Shown one piece after another: positions 35,307 to 48,338 of a DNA stretch of 64,000 nucleotides. The translations under genes and the position numbers were made by a program. Numbering within the stretch: the first letter of the stretch is position 1; each line of letters begins with the position of its first letter. Under the pieces are notes generated by a model. That model was not told the origin of the DNA and ran no database searches. It worked only from the letters and a program-made list of their open reading frames with translations. The DNA is from Gonatopus flavifemur (lineage: Eukaryota; Arthropoda; Insecta; Hymenoptera; Dryinidae): NCBI GenBank assembly GCA_018340375.1, contig JAFFJZ010000001.1:71850001-71914000 (forward strand), in the 5' to 3' direction.

Positions 35307-37829
35307 TTCACAAAGCTTCATACTCCAACAAAAACAGATAGAAAGGCTAAAGTACTGAAATACAATGCGGTACTTTGCGACAATTGATAACCAGACTGAA
35401 CAGGGTTCAGAATTAAGCACAAAAGTATCCAAGCAGTGCTGAATAGAGCCGTGAACTGGATGAATTCGAACGTTCAACATTTGCAGCGTTTTTTGACACT
35501 CATAAAGTGATACTTCATCCAAGTTCGATCAAAAAACTTCCATTAAAGAATAACAGGGAAGAGATAAGGAAGCGACTGGAAACTTGCCGTTCCGAAGAGT
35601 TGCTTTCTTTCAACATTTGCGTTCGTCTCGGTTCGCGGTCAGAAGTAAAGACACGAGTCCCACGCAAAAGACAGGAGAGCATTGTCTAACGACCGCGCCA
35701 TGCTACTGTGATGGTTACTGCTTCGAATGGTAGAGAGTTCAACCATGGGAAGGTTATGTTCACTTACTAGCTGGCTCAACTCGAATTATGGACACCGCAG
35801 AAACATTGAATTACTAAAAGAAGAAAAGAGAGGATTCGGAGGACAAGAGGAGGCTTTCTTATTAACGGAGAAGCGAAACAACTCGCACTCTAATGCTAAT
35901 CGAACGGGTACACACGTCTTTCTTGGGGCTTTGTACGCGTATCAACGGCCATCTTTGTTTTCCGTTTCAACCGTTGTAGAAAGTGATTAATGACAGTTGA
36001 TCTACAATTTTTTCAGTCTTTTGTTTACGCCCAATTATTAAGAAACGGTAAAATAATCGCCTATATCATTGACATAAAGCAATAGCATCATTCAACTTCA
36101 CAAAATAGTACAAATAATATTTCCCCCATAATAAATCACCTTGAATGTAACGCTTAACCTTCTTCAGGAATAGTTAGTAATCTTCTAATTTCTGATTAAT
36201 CGACACGTTACATCCAGCTCATTTATATTCGAGTAAAACAGAAAAAATCTTCATACCGCATGTTCTCACGGTTCATCAAAAACCCGATCATCGAACTCAT
36301 CGAGTTCCATTACATCCGAATGAAATTTCGCATCGAGAAAATATTGTTTCATGTTTCACGCAATTGCAAAATGAAGTTGAGAAGAAAAAAATCCGCTTCA
36401 TTCTTTTCTCGACTACGTTAAGCCACCACGGCTGTTGCCGTATGTCCGTACCTTCATTATTTACGTCTTGATTTATTATAATCGAAGAAGGTCCGTTTGA
36501 TCCGTACCGTGCGAGTTCAGGCTGCATTTCTCCCTTCTTCTCTCTTCTCTCGATGCATTTTCTCCTATACCACCACCTCCGTAACCAAGAGTGGCAGAAT
36601 TTCTTGGACGAAGGACGAGAAGAAAGAGATATATAAAGAAAGAAAGGACATCACTAGGTACTAAAGTTTGAATGCCACTTAGGAGTCTCGTATTTTACGT
36701 CAAACGTCTCCAAGTTAATCGATCCAACAACATAGTATTTCGCACCGCGTAATTTTATCTTCGGTCGTTTGAAACAGTGAGTCTGAAGCTTTTTCTCATG
36801 TGTCTGTCGTTTGTTGGGTTTATAACTTGAATTATAATTCTTCGGAGAGTTGAATTGAAAGGTTGATTTCTAAAAAGTATAAAAATGACGATACTATATC
36901 GAATGAATTGTTACGAATGATTTTAATATTCGAATCAAGGCTTGGAATGAGTGAAACAAAACGAAGATTTATCGAGGATTTAACGACAATCGTTCGTCCA
37001 GGCTCTCAATGATCAATGATCAATTGAATTTCATATTAGGTGTTGAACGCACTTAATAATTGAACCTTTGCTCTGCTTCGAGTATTGCTGCATCATTCAA
37101 AGTCCTTCTCACACTCGATTCAATTCTATTCACACATGTATACACACGTATTTGGAATCGTAATGATATTCGGCTGGAGAATATACGCCAAGGAACATCG
37201 ACGACAGGTATCTAATATCAAGATGATTGGAAAACAACTTCTCTGTGTGCTGAAATCGAATCGATTCATTCTGTTAGTCTTATCGCTGTATTCAGATCAA
37301 ATTGAACCAACTACTGAATTAAATATGTGCCCCTCCACTGTCTTGATATAAATCTTTCACACTCGACGATTCGTTATAATGTTCCGCGCGCATAGATTTA
37401 TAGGTTTATGTATTTCAAACAACCGATAAAAAGATGATGAAATAAATGCGTTCTTATTAAAAAAAAAATTACCAGTTTGAGACCAGTCCTGGATGTTCTT
37501 AGTCAGTTTTCAACTAGAACTGAATGATGAAATTTGTTTTTTTGAGTTTGAAATAAAATTCATCGACCGATTGATTTCAAGATTGTTACGATAATATGTG
37601 TCTCGAAGTGTAATGAAATTGATTTTCGATTATAGCATGTAAATTATTGGCTTCATTTCGGATTCTCAAAGGTGAATTTGTTCTTTTTGTTACAGGTAAG
37701 GAGCTCAAAACGTTGTGTTACTAACTTAATGAACTTTTGATATCTGTGAGTTACGAAAATTCTTACTATTCAACATTTCACCTGCTCTTTGGAGATAGAT
37801 GCTTCATTTTTTTAAATTAAAATAATATC
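35307..37829. other. Non-coding DNA, probably intronic
   Basis: No exon is recognised. The antisense frame at 35265-35522 overlaps the mariner end and has no homology I can see. A moderately CpG-rich, purine-rich section lies at about 36420-36790. A TTTGTTACAG|GTAAGG string at 37687-37702 joins acceptor-like and donor-like sequences back to back with no exon between them. Confidence 0.45.
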
Positions 37830-38111
37830 ATGATAGTGGTGTGTATTTCTGATACTATGATCATTCCATTCAACCGGCTGTGTTATCAGAATCAAACGAA
37901 TCAAGTTCAAGAAGTGTTCGTGAACGTCCAAAAACATGGAAAAATGGTCACTATAACGTTTACCAAACAAGTTTGTTGCTCTTGCAACAAGAAAAAAAAT
38001 TTAGTTGCGTCAATCACGTCCCTCGCTCTTTTAGCAATCGCTTTCATAGTCGCTGTAGGAATAGACCAGTTTTTTTATGCCAACAACAATACTTTCTTCT
38101 CCGCTATCTAA
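37830..38111 (+). CDS. Candidate single-pass membrane microprotein (93 aa), unknown family
   Basis: ATG at 37830 opens a 93-codon frame ending TAA at 38109-38111. The N-terminal part is polar (YQNQTNQVQEVFVNVQKHGK). It is followed by a Cys/Lys cluster (CCSCNKKK, residues about 54-61) and then a clear membrane segment, LVASITSLALLAIAFIVAVG (residues about 63-82), and a short tail. Positive residues just before the helix suggest a cytosolic N-terminus. Codon choice varies at third positions as expected for coding DNA. An AATAAA lies at 38172-38177, but that is inside the following repeat. The +2 frame is also open (37880-38125) and is less protein-like. No homologue is recognised and no splice sites are assigned. 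It could be a nested orphan gene or a chance frame. Confidence 0.35.
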   Translation: MIVVCISDTMIIPFNRLCYQNQTNQVQEVFVNVQKHGKMVTITFTKQVCCSCNKKKNLVASITSLALLAIAFIVAVGIDQFFYANNNTFFSAI

Positions 38112-38115
38112 ATCT

Positions 38116-38336
38116 GGAAGAGTGAAGAATTAAGCGTTTCACTCCGCTAAGTGGGATTCTCACTCGTTTCGAATAAACTCTCACTCTTCTGAAGTGGAAA
38201 ATTCACTCTAAAATTGGAGTGGCTGGGAGCTTCTAACCTCAAACCTCAAACTTCCACTCTGAAAGAGTTGGAATTTCACTCGAAAGCTCACTTTCTGGCT
38301 GCCTGAAGAGTGAAATCTCACTCTTAAAATTTTAGA
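38116..38336. repeat. GAGTGA/TCACTC repeat patch
   Basis: At least ten copies of GAGTGA or its complement TCACTC, or close variants, occur in about 220 bp, many paired as short inverted repeats (for example GAGTGAAATCTCACTC near 38307-38322). This looks like a repetitive element built of palindromic units rather than a gene. It begins immediately after the candidate microprotein frame. Confidence 0.6.
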
Positions 38337-38339
38337 GAG

Positions 38340-40070
38340 CGCGTTCAACGAACGTTGCTGACAGCTTTTTTTTCTGGGGGATGTTCACCATAGACGGTAC
38401 CCGAAGCAGTCAACGTGTTAAACTTTTGTTTATCAATTTCTCTGAGTGTTGATAATTCTAGTTCTTGGTTAAATATCCAATCCATCCTAACTAGCTGGCC
38501 TTCGCACAAAGTACAACAATTCAACAACCAAGTCGCTAGCAGAAACATGGACAGTCTTATCAAATCGGCTTCTGCAGCTAAATCTCAGTTGGTACACGAA
38601 GAAATTCACATTTTCAGCTAATATTTCTGCTGTCACAGCTATAATTTGGTCCTAGGAGCTGATTCAATGGCTGTGTGTGTTTCAGCTGCAGTAGGAATTA
38701 CTCTAGTGATATTGAAGGTTATTACAAGCCCTTACTACGTCTTGAAAGTCTCTCATTACGAGTGCCTCATGAGGTTTTGCAAGGCTGAGAGAATAATAAA
38801 CGTGATTTCTGCTAAGGTGTTAGCCATTTGGTTAATGCGTGTGGAATGCTGTTTCGCTTTTTGTACCAACTTTGTTATGTAAACAATATATTAGTGGATA
38901 ACAGAGTATGTGACGTGATTGAGTTCAAGAATTGAAAGCAAGGCTGAACTCCACGAAAACAAGAGATAGGAAACTACAAGTTTGGAATCAGACTCCAGAG
39001 GAAATTTTGACTGAAGATTAAACAGACTCAGTTAGTTCCTAATTTCACTTTTCCATTCGAAACCGGAGAAATTCACACTGGAAAATATAATGTATAATAT
39101 TTTGATAGCATAAAATGAAAGAGTGAATGCACACTACAATAGAGTGATATTTCATAACATTATGTACCTTCTAATGTTGCAATCCATCGGGAATAAAAGG
39201 AAACATACCCTTCTTTTATTCCGGCCTATTGCAGCAATCAGAGGTCATCAATTTAGCTGATAAATGAAATCCCAATAAACCGTGAACAAAATATTTTCAT
39301 TCGATTAGAGACAGTTGAATTTCAAGTTGCCCCGATTACGAAGAAACCAACAACGCACGTGAATCATCGTATAACTTTCCCCATCGATCACAGGAAAGAA
39401 CTTTGAACTTATTCACCAAATAGTTACGCCGTATCTCTTTGAGGGTCGTCATTGGTCGTTGCTTTACCGAGGCTCGTGAAATTATCGGTGTTTCTCCGAT
39501 CGGCTCCTTCTTTCCCCGACGTTTACGAGCGAATTAACCGCGAGTAACAAATGACCGAGGCTTGGACATCGGTGCGCCACGTGGACTTCCGGTTGCAAAG
39601 AAGGGAGAAACTTCGTCGTTCCTTGCATCTCGCAAATGCATACACGCGTGGCGAATTACATTGGATATAATTCGATGTATAAGCAATTATCACATTTCTT
39701 CCTCCGTCTTTTCTTCTTTTCCATTCTCCACCATCACCAATATGTTTTCTCCTGTAATTAATTCAAATGATCTTTTACATGCGCATTCGTGATGGCTCAA
39801 AACCGGAAATGAATTCATCCTTTTTCACTGTTATCTCTGTTGTGAGAGCGAAATATTTTAACTTGGGGACTTTTTTTTAATCTTTCATTCTTTTGTAAGT
39901 CATTTCGACATTATTTTACCCATATTTTGTGTTCCTCTTCTGAATATATGTGGCTACAAAAAGAGTTGCTTTGAAAAATACTACAGTTCGCTGTGTTATA
40001 AAGTAAGGGATATATTTAATGCATTGTCAGTATAGGACGAGATTGAAGTGCGTAGCATTGTCTTCGTAGT
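38340..40070. other. Non-coding DNA
   Basis: No exon or repeat is recognised. CpG is a little higher around 39450-39660. Open frames here are short and lack domains. Confidence 0.5.
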
Positions 40071-40072
40071 TG

Positions 40073-40328
40073 CACTGTAGAAAAATCTGGTAGATTTATC
40101 GAAATTTATCGGGAAACAATTAACTCGATCACAGTTGGTAAAAATTCCTCAACATTTAGAGAATTTATCGCGTTTTTTTGGTAGAATTCAAACAATATCG
40201 GTGTATTTACTATATTCTTTTAGTATGATTACCAAACTGTCGGTGATTTTCCCTAGCTTTTTTCAGGTGAATTGCTGCTCAATTATCGAGGAATTTCTCG
40301 GTGAATTTACCGATTTTTTTTTCCAGTA
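40073..40328. mobile_element. Degraded MITE with CACTG termini
   Basis: The left end is CACTGTAGAAAAATCTGGTA. The right end is the complement of TACTGGAAAAAAAAATCGGT. Internal phrases with AATTTATCG / CGATAAATT-type words suggest inverted arms, but mismatches are many. The + strand frame at 40135-40344 lies across it and is an artefact. Confidence 0.5.
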
Positions 40329-40780
40329 TAACTATGACGATTAGCGAATTGTGTGAGTTTCATGGCGCAACGCATAATTCATTGTATCACATATCCCTAA
40401 CGGGAAAAATAAATTGAAGTTACATCAAAATTTTTGCCACAGCTATCATTTTTTTTGACGAATATTTCAGAAACTTTTGAAATAAAAAATGGATCAGATA
40501 AGACCCGATTTTGGGACATCATGAAAAATGGGGCCTCATTTTCTCGCCTACCAATTTCTGAAGATTTTGTCAAAAAAAAAAGAAATGATCACTCTGGCAA
40601 AAATGTTGACACGATTTTGACTTATTGTTCCCATCGGGTCGGGGATGGCTTTACCACTTTTCTCTATGCGTAGGGTTATCATCTTTTCTAACGATTGGAG
40701 ACAGAAATCGTAGAACTGCACAGTAGATTGTGAAATATGAGATATAATGATATCGAAAGATTTATGTATGTCAAATCACA

Positions 40781-40971
40781 TACTAAGAAAACGTTTGTTC
40801 CAGCCTAACAAAATTTTGGTTCAAATGAACGCAAAGAAACTTTTTGATTGGCTGAAATACAATTTGTTCGAGATGAACAAAAAGTAGGTACCAGTTTCTT
40901 GCAGACAACTTTTATTCCAGCGTTCATTTCAACCAAAATTTTGTTTGGCCTGGAAGAAACTGTGTCTCAGT
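40781..40971. mobile_element. Inverted-repeat element with TTCCAGCC / GGCCTGGAA arms
   Basis: TTTGTTCCAGCCTAACAAAA (about 40795-40814) with the following TTTTGGTTCAAATGAACG pairs with CGTTCATTTCAACCAAAATT (from 40921) and TTTGTTTGGCCTGGAAGAAA. The outer right end reads CTCAGT, like other elements here, while the left end is less clear. About 190 bp, no coding capacity. Confidence 0.65.
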
Positions 40972-42240
40972 CCATACATTCTCCGCATAATAATTGTGTC
41001 GTAATTGAGAAACTTTTATTGAATCCATGTCCCCATCATGTATTTTATGAATCCATTCTTGCCCACTGTATCCAGCGAATTATTAACTCTCCGTTGATTG
41101 CCCCCTCAGGGAAACGGCACAATTGAACCACGATTGCTCATAAATATACAACTATGGAAGATGAGCATAGTTGAGTTAGTTAGCAGTGTAGCAGAAGTAC
41201 TGAGGCCATCTTCTTCAAAGCACATTTAAGCGATTCAAATTGGAATAATTGTAGTTTGTAACAGCATACTTGAATTGTCCATCGAAGGAGTAGATAAGGT
41301 ATGTAGTTTACTTCTTACAGTGCTAAAGGTACTCCAAGCCATCCAAAAATAAGGGAAGATCGATCTTGAAATTGAAACAAAACCTTTTCCATGTCTGTTA
41401 GAGTTATACACGTTAATAACCGAAGTGGTATCTTCGTGAAATCGTTTCTCGTCTGTGCTGATTCCTTCTCCGCTTTGCTGGGAAATATTTGTACTAATGG
41501 CATAATCGAACAAGACACGTAAGATGTATTTCTGAGATTATCGTATACAACGTCACGCGACACGTGTTACTATGATTCCTAATTCCTTCGTTTCCTCTTA
41601 TCTAATGATCTATACATGCCGAATTTGATCTCATCTTGATCTTTTGACACGCGTCCCGACGTTTCATTTTATATGTTTCATGGATTTCCAAAACATCCAC
41701 ATCCAAGTTTTAGATAATCTTTTGAGATCTTCTGGTCACAAAACGATAGCCTCCAGAATTGAGTTGATTCTCGGTCCCGTAGCTCAAATCGTGCAACGAA
41801 AAAATAGTACATCAAATTTTATATTTTCTTGTTACATCCAATCCTCGTAACTTCGATCGGAATGTGTGCTATATACGTATACATTTTTACATCATAAACA
41901 TAAATCTTGATTCAAGATTATCAACCTGACCATGAAATAATAATCAATATTGCAAAGTGAACTAACTGGTTCATGGATAGATGCGATTTATTTCGTATGT
42001 GATTCTTGAATTCAATTCTCCTTCGAACTTGAGACTTATAATCACTGATTTCGACTAACGTTTCAATGAACTTTATTGGAACTCCGATGACTACGAATTA
42101 AGAAACGACTCAAGAGATCCTAGATTTCCTAGAACAAGGGAGCAGCGTTATACATGCAAAAGTGGGAATGAAGAATATGTACGGTAGTGAGCGAACACGC
42201 GAGGAAGACACGGCTGTCGCTCGTCACATAATTCTCAGCC
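40972..42240. other. Non-coding DNA
   Basis: No exon or repeat is recognised. Several 80-90-codon frames on both strands overlap each other and lack domains. Confidence 0.5.
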
Positions 42241-42547
42241 TTTTAGCACTCGCACGAGTGAGTTGCGTCTTTTTTAATTTTTTTTCTCTCTTTCGTACAC
42301 GTTCTCTTAGTATATACACAACATAACGACAACGACACCTCGTAGAGCTTTTTTTTACCACGTAACGAGATAACGCCATTTTTTACCGGCAAAGAATTAT
42401 ACACGCGCGTGCCGAATTGCGCGGCTGATGTTCGTTCATCATTCCACTCTGATGGTTGTCGACAACTCTCGAGAGCAAAAAATATCTCTATCATATTCAT
42501 CTTGACCGATGCGTTACGTCAAGTCATTACGACTCAAACGGAGATAG

Positions 42548-42578
<31 letters not shown>

Positions 42579-43160
42579 ATAAAAAGAAGAAACCCGGAAA
42601 ATATATATTTATCTATATAATATTCCTCATAGAGAGAAGAGAAGTTTCGGAATGAATTAATAATCATTTGAAAAATCTTCAACGTCGGACAAACCTGTGA
42701 AGCCCACATGTTTTTCATCATCCACGCTCATGACCGTGGCGGAGAATTTGAATTTGCGCGCCTCAATATCTGTCCAAACCGATGGATATTCTGAAATTGG
42801 CTGACGCGAAGAAAATCGCGAGAAAGAAAGGGTTATACGGTGAACGGGGACCAAAGAGGATCCTTCGATCCTTGTGAGACGTAATACAATTTAAAGGACT
42901 TATACCACGGATGAATGGATGCGTTGGCCGCCCACTAAGGGTTCGCGTCGTCAAATGGAAAGAGAGAAGAAACCAAACTTTCGCTTTAGAATCACCTGAG
43001 AGAAGAGAGAGAAGAACAAAAAAGGTCAGTCGGTCGTAGATTATTAGGCGGTCGACATAAAACGTGCTTTAGACGCGATTTAATATTTCTAGCTAGGAGC
43101 ATAAAAGTTCAACTCTATCGAGTTGCGTTCTTTATTCCTTTTATGACACCGCCGTGTGTA
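42241..43160. promoter_or_regulatory. CpG-richer section with palindrome, possible regulatory island
   Basis: CACTCG-CA-CGAGTG is a perfect palindrome at 42247-42260. CpG dinucleotides are frequent through about 43150. A minus-strand ATG at 42500 opens an 85-codon frame (MNMIEIFFALESCRQPSEW and so on) with no recognised family. A pure TA microsatellite interrupts the section at 42549-42575. Confidence 0.25.
42549..42575. repeat. (TA)n microsatellite
   Basis: An uninterrupted alternating T/A run of about 27 bp, followed by more TA-rich sequence near 42600-42620. Likely to vary in length between individuals. Confidence 0.95.
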
Positions 43161-46100
43161 CGGTGACCTCGTCAAACGTCAATCTATCCTTATTATTTCT
43201 TCTTTTTTCCTCCTTCTCCATAGATTTCGTTTTCGTTTCTTTTTTTTCTCCACTTAATTCCACATTCTCGACCTTCTTTCTGTACTTTAGCACTTTTATT
43301 CCTAAAAATCTCAATCATTTGTGGTTATGACTTTATCCCTTGCAATTATTTGTTGAAATAAATCATTTTGTGGAATCTTTTGGTATTGGTATTTGGTGAA
43401 ACGAAATCAGCGATGGCGATAAGATAGTGAGAAACGGAATCCGGATTAAGTTGAGCTGGAGTTAAAGGGGGAATGATTGCTTCTTTTGATCTAGAAACGA
43501 TGTGGTTGGCATCGAGCTGATTTACTGGATTCTCAGAATGCAGAAAATTGAATGTGTCAAATATCCTACATCTTCAATATTTTCTATATATGAATATATT
43601 TCATGTATTTCAAAAGTGAGATTCAGTGGAATGCTTGAAACCTAAACTATCATCGCAATCACGCAAGTCATTGTGAGATGAATAGATAAAAGAATTAATG
43701 AAATAACTTGTGTATTACAGATGAACTGATTAGGTCCATTATTCCATCTGTAAAATGCACCCTCGGAGTATACATTATGCTATCATATACACTTTTTCTA
43801 CATTTTAAACTGAACTGCTGATCTGAGATTCCGGTAATCTATTCGTGGCATGTAGCCACGGTAGTGTTTTGTTTAAAGAAACGATTAAAATTCCGGGAAA
43901 CCTGGGAAATTCCATATCCAAGCAGCGTTGCATGTTCTTTTCATGAAATTCACTCGAGATTTCCTTCCACCGAAATCTCCTGAAATAAGTTACAATGTCG
44001 ACAAATAGAACTTTATCCGGATTACGAAGATGGAAGTGAGAAAATGTTTCTATTCCTCACAAAGCGCTATCGTCTTAAAGAGACCAGATTGATTTGATCC
44101 CAATAATGGGAAAATCGGTATAAATCCTACTTTATCTCCTTTATCTTGGCGGATCTTATTTTCTTTGAATTTTTCATGCTTGTGTTTCTACACGTACAGT
44201 AAGTATTCCCCACACACAATCTTCTAGAATCTGAGTTATTCGATTTCTATGAACTTCTTCTCTATGAAATAATTATTTACCTTCTCTAATTGAAAATAAT
44301 TGAAGAATGAAATACATCTCTTGCGCAAGGTGGAGATGATATTACGTTGATAAATTACTGATGTGAAGTTTACAAGAAAATAATAATATTCTCTCTTCGC
44401 ACTCGGCACAGCTTGGCGCAAAAAGGGAGATTTTCAGATAGCTTGGCCTTAATGTACAACATGCTTTAAGGTGGGTGGGCATCTGCAACGCATAGGGGTT
44501 GCTTGATGTTATGGAGATTTCATAGCAGCGTATCTAGTACAGGTACAACATCGGCATATAGTGGCAGCTATTCGTTCTATAATGATTATAATTGCCGCTC
44601 GCTATCTTTAATGCCCTGGAAGCGAGTATAATGGTTGTTCGTTATTATGGCCGCTCGTATAACGCGCGATCTTGATATCCCCACTAGTTTTCGTTGTCGT
44701 TGTTGTTGTCGTCGTTGTCGTTATTGTGACGGACCTCTGAGTTTTTTTCTTCCTTTTTCATATACAAATGTGAAGTAAGTAGTTATTTTGTGCTCAGCTT
44801 GAGACGATTTTCTTGTTCACGAACCGTCCGTGTGTTATTTTCTTTTTTCTTTTCGAGGATTTTGAGGATACTTGGACTTGAAAAGCTTGATATTACGACT
44901 TTAATAATTATGCATTGTGACGCAAAGACTAGATTTATGGGAAGGGGCATTTAGGTTGGATTTAGGTACCGTGTGGTCGTCAGTTTACGAGATTTGGATT
45001 GTTTTGTTTTCTTGCGGCATTGAAATATTTCTAACAAGCAGTTTAGAATCGCTTTTTGAGTATATATACAGTAGTTTTTTACAATCAAGTATGATTTTTA
45101 GGGTGCAAAGAAGTAATTTTTCATACTTATCGTGGTAAAAATTTGTCTGAGCTTCTCATTATCCATTCGTGCAGGAGGTGGAATTTATGTGAATATAACT
45201 AGATAATAAATTCCAGTGAATTTTACTTTGATGTGCGAACATTCAGGCCGTGTACACCGTGTATATTTTTTGTGCTTTATTTGGGATATGCTAGGCTACA
45301 AGCTGCGTTGCAAAACTAGCTGGGATACATTCAATTTTCAAGCATGATTTTAACTAAAATACAAGCACCTCCGTTTGAAAGTCGCTATTGAAAATTTCTT
45401 TAAAAACGAATTCATTTGAACATTCGAGTCCATATTTTACTTGATATACCATCTGCGTGTCGTACATTTGTTTATTGCAGTATTACTATCTTATTTATGA
45501 GTCTAGTTGAAATTGAAATTAGAAGAAACAACTGAAGTGTTTTTAGTGATAAAATCAAAGCTATTGTAAAAAACATGACGTGACATAATCCCTGTTTATT
45601 GTTTTCTGTGTTGGCATGCAAATCTTGTATTACTTAAACCCAGATCAACGAATCATTTTCATTCCATTTAATACACTCATTAACTTATGATTCATTTCCT
45701 CCCCATAAGAATGATGAAAAATGATTATACACTAAAAATGTCAACTTCTTAAACGATATTCATATTTTATACAGAATTAGTATAGAATTGAAATGTGTTT
45801 CACTCTCAGAAACATGTAATTTTTCCCATGGAAAAAAAAGAGCAGGGAAGAAATTCGACACATTACATTATTAAAATTCATCGCAAAAAATTGAAAACAA
45901 ATCTTTATCTTTTCAAAACATTTTTCATCGATAAACGTTGATAGTTGGGTGTTTGTGTACAGATAAACAACAACTTCTTTATCCTTCCAGTCATCAGTTG
46001 TGTAGAACATAAATCAACGAAACGGAACAACTATTTGCCTACACGAGAGTGATTTATGGATCCTTGAGAAATTCCTCCTCAAGAATCCACAGCCACCCTT

Positions 46101-48338
46101 CGCAGAAGCTCAAATTGAGTTGATAACGATGATTAGTGATGCGATGAACACGATAGATTCGCAAGAACGAAATAAACAGGAATCGCGATGGGTTTTCAAA
46201 GTAACTCATAACTTTGTGGATTTCAACATCATTGAATTATGAGTTCTGTTCGTGAGATAAAGAAATTGTGAGAAATATATTCAAAGGGCTGTGAGTAATT
46301 CAATATCACAATATTATGTTATCATTGTTATCATGATTTGGAATTACTTCTATGGTGCCTCCCAGGGACTTTTAATTGCTAATTGAATGTGCAAAACCAA
46401 GAAAAATTCATCGAACTATCTAATATATCTCTCAACCTAATATATCGTTAAAAAATTTTGGAATATCGTATTAATTCTCACGCTGCTTGGATCGCCCGAA
46501 GGAAAAGTTTGCTGACTCCTTGCACATGCATACATCTTATACATTGTAGCGTTTTTTTATTGGCTGTCAGACTGAGTCACTAAACTTGCTTCATAGTGGC
46601 GATAATAAAAGTTTATCACACATTGTCGTAACTTATCCGAACTCCTTGTGGATAGTTACCAAGACACATGCACGTAGCATACTCGTACCAGTGGATTGTC
46701 GTGCCGTAGAATGATTTAATAATAATTGGACCACTTCAAAGGAAGGCAACAAACTTGGATTAGTCTATAAATCAAGCCACCCACCGTCGCGCGCGAGTGG
46801 TGAACTGCTATCGCCCTTTGTATGTATACATTTTACTTCATCGTACACGCCACACGTTATTTTTATCTCTGTTTTCGTTGTTTTTTTTTCTTTTTTTCAA
46901 TTTCATTCCCTGTTTTATGACAAAATCTTGGAATTATCGAGTTTGTTGTCATATTATTGTCACACAAATCGTAAGCAAACGTCTAATTAAATGTTTTTTT
47001 TACCATGTATACATGTATTTCTTATATACAGTATTTTTATTCGATTTTGTTGGTTTCGTTGTAAGAATTTGACGCAATATCGGTGAGATCTCTTCCACTA
47101 AAGAAAATCGGGAGTACATTACGTAAGGCTGCGCCTGCTTCCGTTCGGTTGAGACGCGCCCTTAAAAAGAGTTTATGACAGGAAGTTCACCCCACAAAGT
47201 GCACAATGGAGGGTGGAGTAATATTGGTTGTAGACAAGAGTTTAGATGGGACGATGAGACATGCATTGGAGACGCGTAAAGGTCGATGCAGGTGTATTGC
47301 ACTCTCACTTCTAATTACACAATTAAAGTAATAAGTTACGAGGATCCCTTGCGCTGTAGGATAATAATCATTCTTTATCGATATTTCTATCTTCCGTTTA
47401 CAAAAATGCTATATTATTGTGATCTTTCGAAAACATTTGAATTTGGATTCCAATATTTCTACTCAAAACAAAAATCTCGTCGAATAGAATTCGACTGATG
47501 AGATCGACCAGAAGGGAGAATGCGAGTATTTATATTTTCCTTGCCACATTGACATGTTTTTATAGTCGGTAATCGTTGAATTTTCGACTCGTCTTTTCTC
47601 CACGAGGCAATGTTTTGTGTAGATTCCAATGTGAAATTGACGCCTGACTACTATCTTTTCCCATCTATTTATAAAAAAATCTATTTCTAATCGTATATTC
47701 TGATCGACGTTCTCGTAATTTTGAAAGAAATTCTTGTTACCGGAGTATCGGAATTGCCGAATTTGAATCGAATAATGATTTATTTCCGATACGATTAATG
47801 ACCCCCAGTTTATAGCCCAGAGATGTGTCATCATTTTATTTTGTTATTGAACACGACAAGTAGAATATAAGCAAAGGAAACATTGAAACACATTTGATAA
47901 CCGTTTTCATGCTTACAGAATAATTCTGAATTATTACTTTAGATAATTTTCAAATTTTCATAGACACGCGATGAAATTGAAAATACTCAATTATCGATAA
48001 GATTCCCATTTACGAACAATGCATATCTTATACCAATTGCGGAATATCATAAAAGTCAAGTAGTGGCTGAAACCTTTATTTTATCGGTTTCTCTTATCAG
48101 CCGGAAGAAGCGTTGTATCTCGATCTTTTGAGTTGGCTGAAAAAGCTGCGCATCGATAATTATTGCTCGTAAAACTAGCGACGTGTGCCGTTGAGAGAGT
48201 GAAAGAATAGACCGAGTGGTGTTGTGCCCTTCACCTCCACCTTCCAACTTGTTCCTCTTTTTCATTCTTCTTGCTCGGGTTTTTTTTTTCTTCTTTATCA
48301 TTTCTCGATTCTCTTCAAACCATAAAGTTCATTGCACA
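43161..48338. other. Non-coding DNA, probably intronic
   Basis: No exon is recognised. A GTT/GTC triplet repeat lies at about 44694-44728. A T-rich stretch at 46855-46915 produces a Phe/Leu-rich artefact frame. A modest GC-rich section with CCGCTCG occurs twice near 44593 and 44650. Confidence 0.5.

Noticed and set aside
35265..35522. 85-codon minus frame at the mariner end
   Set aside because: It has no similarity to transposase or other proteins I know and partly covers the transposon's terminal repeat.
37687..37702. Back-to-back TTTGTTACAG and GTAAGG
   Set aside because: There is no sequence between acceptor and donor, so no exon can be defined. It could be a recursive splice site (acceptor followed directly by GT), but one match is weak evidence without RNA data.
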